Notes under the pieces: generated by a model
The model's database searches: none
The model's input: only the letters and a program-made list of their open reading frames with translations
Told to the model about the DNA's origin: nothing
Shown: one piece after another, positions 63,501 to 64,000 of the stretch
How the letters are laid out: each line of letters begins with the position of its first letter
Numbering within the stretch: position 1 is the stretch's first letter
Program-made: the position numbers and the translations under genes
Source: Pagrus major
Taxonomy: Eukaryota > Chordata > Actinopteri > Spariformes > Sparidae
Assembly: GCF_040436345.1 (NCBI RefSeq)
Contig: NC_133238.1
Location: 6,636,150 to 6,700,149 of the forward strand
Direction: 5' to 3'
Length of the DNA: 64,000 nt

Positions 63501-64000
63501 CCACAGGGCAACACAACAGCTGCTACAAATAAATACACACATACATACTTGAGGAGAGCACAATACATGAAGGTCGGTGTTAATTAAACTGCAGTTTCAT
63601 CCTAGCAAATAACTATAAAGTGCAATATTTTCAGATACCGAGTAAAAGTCTCATTTCTGTAAAAAGAGTTATATGACAGGGTTCTAAAATCCCTGCAAGA
63701 ACAAGAAAACAGCTCAAACTGGAATCACAAGGTGTCACCTGACAGACACAGAATCTCAGCTGAGGGTATTCACTTTCCTCAACACTGACTCACAGTGCTG
63801 AACTTTTTAATTCGGACACAAAGAACGGATTTTAACGATTTTACCCTCCGCTCTGGTGTAAAAAAACACTAGGTCAGGTTTTCTGTGTTATGGTGATATT
63901 TTCTGATGCTTTTACTCTGACACATCAGGTCAGAGGGTGGACTGCTGATTCACATTTAACAAATTAAATCACACGGGACGAGACGCTCCATAAACTCAAA
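60024..64000. other. Non-coding, probably cab39l 5' intron
   Basis: 4 kb with no recognisable exon. Contents: 60336-60374, a solo terminal inverted repeat ('ttttcatttttgggtgaact') of the fold-back family; 60522-60598, a GT microsatellite; otherwise AT-rich. No CpG-rich promoter patch was seen, so the cab39l promoter is likely beyond the window. Confidence 0.5.
60522..60598. repeat. GT microsatellite, about 38 units
   Basis: Uninterrupted GT run, directly read. Confidence 0.97.

Overview
The window looks like vertebrate nuclear DNA from a ray-finned fish, probably a percomorph-type teleost. Three kinds of evidence point there. The protein-coding exons are split by GT-AG introns and translate to vertebrate proteins. 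Long CA/GT and GA microsatellites are frequent. The gaps hold short interspersed repeats of kinds I know from teleost genomes (hAT-like elements with gctgcaac ends, a tRNA-derived SINE, an RTE/Rex-like reverse transcriptase fragment). There is no operon structure and nothing prokaryotic or viral.

Layout. (1) 1-16.7 kb: the 5' part of fgf14 on the minus strand. Only the alternative first coding exon 1B is present (ends at 15313 with a clean donor), inside a GC-rich CpG-island-like block at about 15.4-16.7 kb. The 15.3 kb to its left reads as the start of a very long first intron, and I could not find the shared FGF-core exons. (2) 16.7-27.7 kb: intergenic, repeat-bearing DNA with a long CT tract and a diverged 230-250 bp tandem repeat. 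(3) 27.8-39.7 kb: rcbtb1 on the plus strand. All coding exons can be joined into a 531-residue protein. (4) 39.9-51.8 kb: cdadc1 on the plus strand, starting only a few hundred bases after the rcbtb1 polyadenylation signal. Eleven coding exons join into 524 residues. (5) 51.9-55.3 kb: convergent intergenic space and 3' UTRs, rich in inverted-repeat elements. (6) 55.3-60.0 kb: cab39l (MO25 beta) on the minus strand. Eight coding exons join into 334 residues, with 5' UTR sequence continuing to the right. (7) 60.0-64 kb: non-coding, either cab39l upstream introns or intergenic.

The genes do not form a pathway. rcbtb1, cdadc1 and cab39l are neighbours in human 13q14, and fgf14 lies much further along human chromosome 13. 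The window is therefore a compacted and rearranged piece of that syntenic block. The cdadc1/cab39l tail-to-tail arrangement is kept, while setdb2 and phf11, which lie between cab39l and rcbtb1 in human, are not in this interval.

I did not find a new biological system. The points most worth following up are: the fgf14 1B exon and its unusually long open upstream frame; the synteny arrangement; a catalytically degenerate first deaminase domain beside an intact second one in cdadc1; a short array of tRNA-like modules and a nested transposon cluster in cdadc1 introns; and long fold-back elements between cdadc1 and cab39l. Exon boundaries were set by hand from splice consensus, reading-frame phase and remembered family sequence, and have not been tested against transcripts.
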